This document shows, piece after piece, positions 6,277-7,848 of a DNA stretch of 7,848 nucleotides; the first letter of the stretch is position 1, and each line of letters starts with the position of its first letter. The translations under genes were made by a program, and so were the position numbers. Under the pieces are notes generated by a model that saw nothing but the letters and a program-made list of their open reading frames with translations, was not told the DNA's origin and ran no database searches. Origin of the DNA: an uncultured Mesorhizobium sp. (GTDB lineage Bacteria; Pseudomonadota; Alphaproteobacteria; Rhizobiales; Rhizobiaceae); assembly GCA_950071955.1 (NCBI GenBank), contig CATMOC010000158.1, positions 1 to 7,848 of the forward strand, written 5' to 3'.

Positions 6277-7422
6277 TCATCTGACCCTGGCTGCGATGCC
6301 TGCCTGCCTGACGGGCCGGTTCTGCCACCACGTGACGGCAATCGGCGGCAGCGCGAGCACGACCCCCACCAGCGAAAGTTCGATAGTGCCGAGGCCGTAG
6401 GGGCCGGGAACCGGGGCGGCGACGATGAAGCCGGCGGCTGCGAGCAACACGCGGGTCAGTATCGCGGCGGGACCGGAGCCCATCGGCCCGACGAAGGCCA
6501 GATAGCTCTGCATCGCCGAGCCCACGAACCAGATGCCCAGCACGGCCGACGCGACCGCGACCGCCACCTCCTGCGGCGCGCCCTGACCGATCAGGGCCGG
6601 GTTGAGCACGAAGAAGAACGGCACGACATAGATCACCACGCCGAGCCGGATGGCTTCCCATCCTGTCTGGATGGGCGATGCGCGAGCCAGTGTCGCCGCG
6701 GCGAAGGCGCCCAGCGCCACCGGCGGCGTGATGAAGCTGACCATGCCCCAGTAGAGGATGAACAGGTGGACGGCGAGCTGATTGAGGCCGGCCTGGACGA
6801 GGGCGGGGGCCAGCACGATCGCCAGGAAGATGTAGCAGGCGGTTACCGTCATCCCCATGCCGAAGATGAAGGAGGTGATCGCTCCCATGATCAGGAGCGC
6901 CGGAATGGAGTTGCCGGCCAGATGCACGAGTTCGGTCGCGAGTGGCCCGGTGAGGCCGGTGGCCTGGAACGCTCCCACGATCATCCCGATTCCGAGCAGG
7001 ATCGCGACGATTTCGGCAAGTGTCCGCCCCACCGACGCAATCATGTCAATGAAACGGCCTGCGGTGAACCTGTCGCCTCTCCTGAGCTGGTTGACTGCGA
7101 GCAACAGGGCGACGGCGTAGAACGGGGCGGTCGTTTCCCACCGGAACGCCATCATCAGGAAGATGAGCAGCGCGAAGACGAAGACGTAGATCCATCCATC
7201 GCGCATCGTGGCGCGGAAGCTCGGCATCTCCTCCTTCGGAAGTCCTGCAAGGCCGCGGCGGGCGGCATAGGCGTCGATCTGCACGAAGAGACCGAAATAG
7301 TAGAGCGCTGAGGGAATGACGGCGGCCAGAACGATCTCGGAATAGGGAACGCCCAGCCAGGAGGCCATGACGAAGGCGGTGGCTCCCATGATCGGCGGCA
7401 TCAGCACGGCGCCCGTCGATGC
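6277..7422 (-). pseudogene. TRAP transporter fused permease (DctM / TAXI type), C-terminal part only, 5' end lost at a junction
   Basis: This is the membrane permease of a tripartite ATP-independent periplasmic transporter, which uses an ion gradient to import organic acids delivered by a binding protein. About 380 residues remain, against roughly 650-850 in intact fused permeases. Recognisable blocks are ASTGAVLMPPIMGATAF at the start (the usual family wording is close to STGGxxMPPxMGA), GMGMTVTACYI in the centre and YWGMVSFITPPVALGAFAAA further on, with many hydrophobic segments throughout. Family similarity begins abruptly near 7422; upstream in this frame the reading becomes meaningless and a stop lies at 7471-7473. 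A GTG at 7405-7407 could open a 376-residue frame, but it is inside the conserved block and is not a credible start. The DctQ-like half, early DctM helices and binding-protein gene are missing. The break may be real or an assembly artefact. Confidence 0.85.
7406..7422 (-). other. Junction between galU and the TRAP permease gene, shared microhomology
   Basis: These 17 bases read in one - strand frame as the GalU continuation R-I-D-G-R-R and in another as the TRAP residues A-S-T-G-A-V. Rightwards (7423 up) only GalU makes sense; leftwards (7405 down) only TRAP does. Both genes run the same way but in different frames, so no functional fusion results. A deletion between short direct repeats and a chimeric contig joint would both look like this. 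Confidence 0.75.
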
Positions 7423-7848
7423 GCAGGCCGTGGAACGGCACGCTGTCCAGGGTCGCGGCGATGGCGTCGGTCAACTGGATTTCGCCGCCGGCGCCGGCAA
7501 CTTTTCTGTCCAGATGCTCGAAAATATCGGGCTGCAGTATATAACGCCCGATGATCGCGAGGCGCGACGGCGCGTCCGCCGGGTCCGGTTTTTCCACCAA
7601 CCCCCGGGCGCGGGCCAGACGGCCGTCATCTTCGGCGACATCCAGAATGCCGTAGCGGCTGGTATGGGCCTCGGGCACTTCCTCGGTGGCGACGATATGG
7701 CCGCCGGTTTTCTCATAAGCCGCCACCATCTGGCTAAGACATCCGGGCGTCGCCTGCATCAGGTCGTCGGGCAGCAGCACCGCGAAGGGTTGATCACCGA
7801 CCAGCTTGCGCGCGCACCACACCGCATGTCCCAGCCCCTGCGGGTCAT
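7406..7848 (-). pseudogene. galU: UTP-glucose-1-phosphate uridylyltransferase GalU, internal fragment
   Basis: GalU makes UDP-glucose from UTP and glucose-1-phosphate in the cytoplasm, feeding polysaccharide and lipopolysaccharide synthesis. About 147 residues of a roughly 290-300-residue enzyme are present, open to the right edge. In order I read GLGHAVWCARKL, LLPDDLM, TSRYGILD, LVEKPDPADAPSRLAIIGRY, GAGGEIQLTDAI and PFHGLRIDG, all in family order and position. The frame then runs into out-of-frame TRAP sequence, losing the conserved residues that usually follow (around RRFDCGDK) and the C-terminal helix, so the product as written would not be a normal enzyme. By hand count the segment is about 65% GC, similar to the rest, but a short run at about 7500-7550 uses ATA, AGA, AAA and GTT codons. 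It has no functional link to its neighbours. Confidence 0.88.

Noticed and set aside
4885..7311. Open frame of 808 codons on the + strand opposite the serine hydrolase and TRAP permease
   Set aside because: Its length is striking but the composition is low-complexity His/Arg/Asp/Glu-rich, it has no domain motifs, and both genes on the other strand are well supported. Long antisense frames are expected with this codon use.
7046..7822. Single - strand open frame reading as a GalU fused to another protein
   Set aside because: Only the first part resembles GalU. Past about 7406 the frame reads TRAP permease DNA out of frame, so the tail is meaningless and this is not a genuine fusion protein.
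7441..7848. Compositional island at the right edge as a sign of foreign DNA
   Set aside because: A hand count gives about 65% GC, like the rest of the window. Only one short run has AT-rich codons, which is too little to argue for transfer.

Overview
The window is GC-rich with densely packed genes and very high coding density. Proteins such as CysG and the GalU fragment read like alphaproteobacterial versions, so I infer an alphaproteobacterium (Rhodospirillales/Hyphomicrobiales-like). The genus cannot be read from the sequence.

Left block, + strand, about 7-4628: four co-directional genes that look like one operon for inorganic nitrogen use. They are a formate/nitrite-family channel (FNT, NirC-like), a fused PP2C phosphatase / Ser-Thr kinase with a C-terminal membrane anchor, cyanase (cynS), and siroheme synthase (cysG). 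Gaps are 54, 4 and 13 nt. A perfect 10-bp stem-loop separates the FNT gene from the rest. The shared logic is plausible: nitrite enters through the FNT channel, siroheme made by CysG is the cofactor of the assimilatory nitrite reductase, cyanase releases ammonium from cyanate, and the phosphatase-kinase is a candidate regulator. The reductase genes are not in the window; the operon may begin upstream, since it opens only 6 nt before the first ATG.

Middle, about 4629-4935: a non-coding gap between convergent transcription units. It holds several inverted repeats but no clear U-tract terminator.

Right block, - strand, about 7422 down to 4936: the C-terminal half of a fused TRAP transporter permease (DctM/TAXI type), then an exported serine hydrolase of the class C beta-lactamase/esterase fold, probably one operon.

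Right edge, - strand, about 7848-7406: the central part of galU (UTP-glucose-1-phosphate uridylyltransferase). It breaks off, out of frame, exactly where the TRAP permease begins. A stretch of about 17 nt can be read as either gene. Both genes are broken there, so this is either a microhomology deletion or, more likely, a chimeric assembly joint. I saw no RNA gene, CRISPR array or insertion sequence. I did not find a convincing entirely new system; the regulatory phosphatase-kinase within a nitrite/cyanate cassette is the most interesting biology, and the galU/TRAP joint needs checking before anything to its right is trusted.
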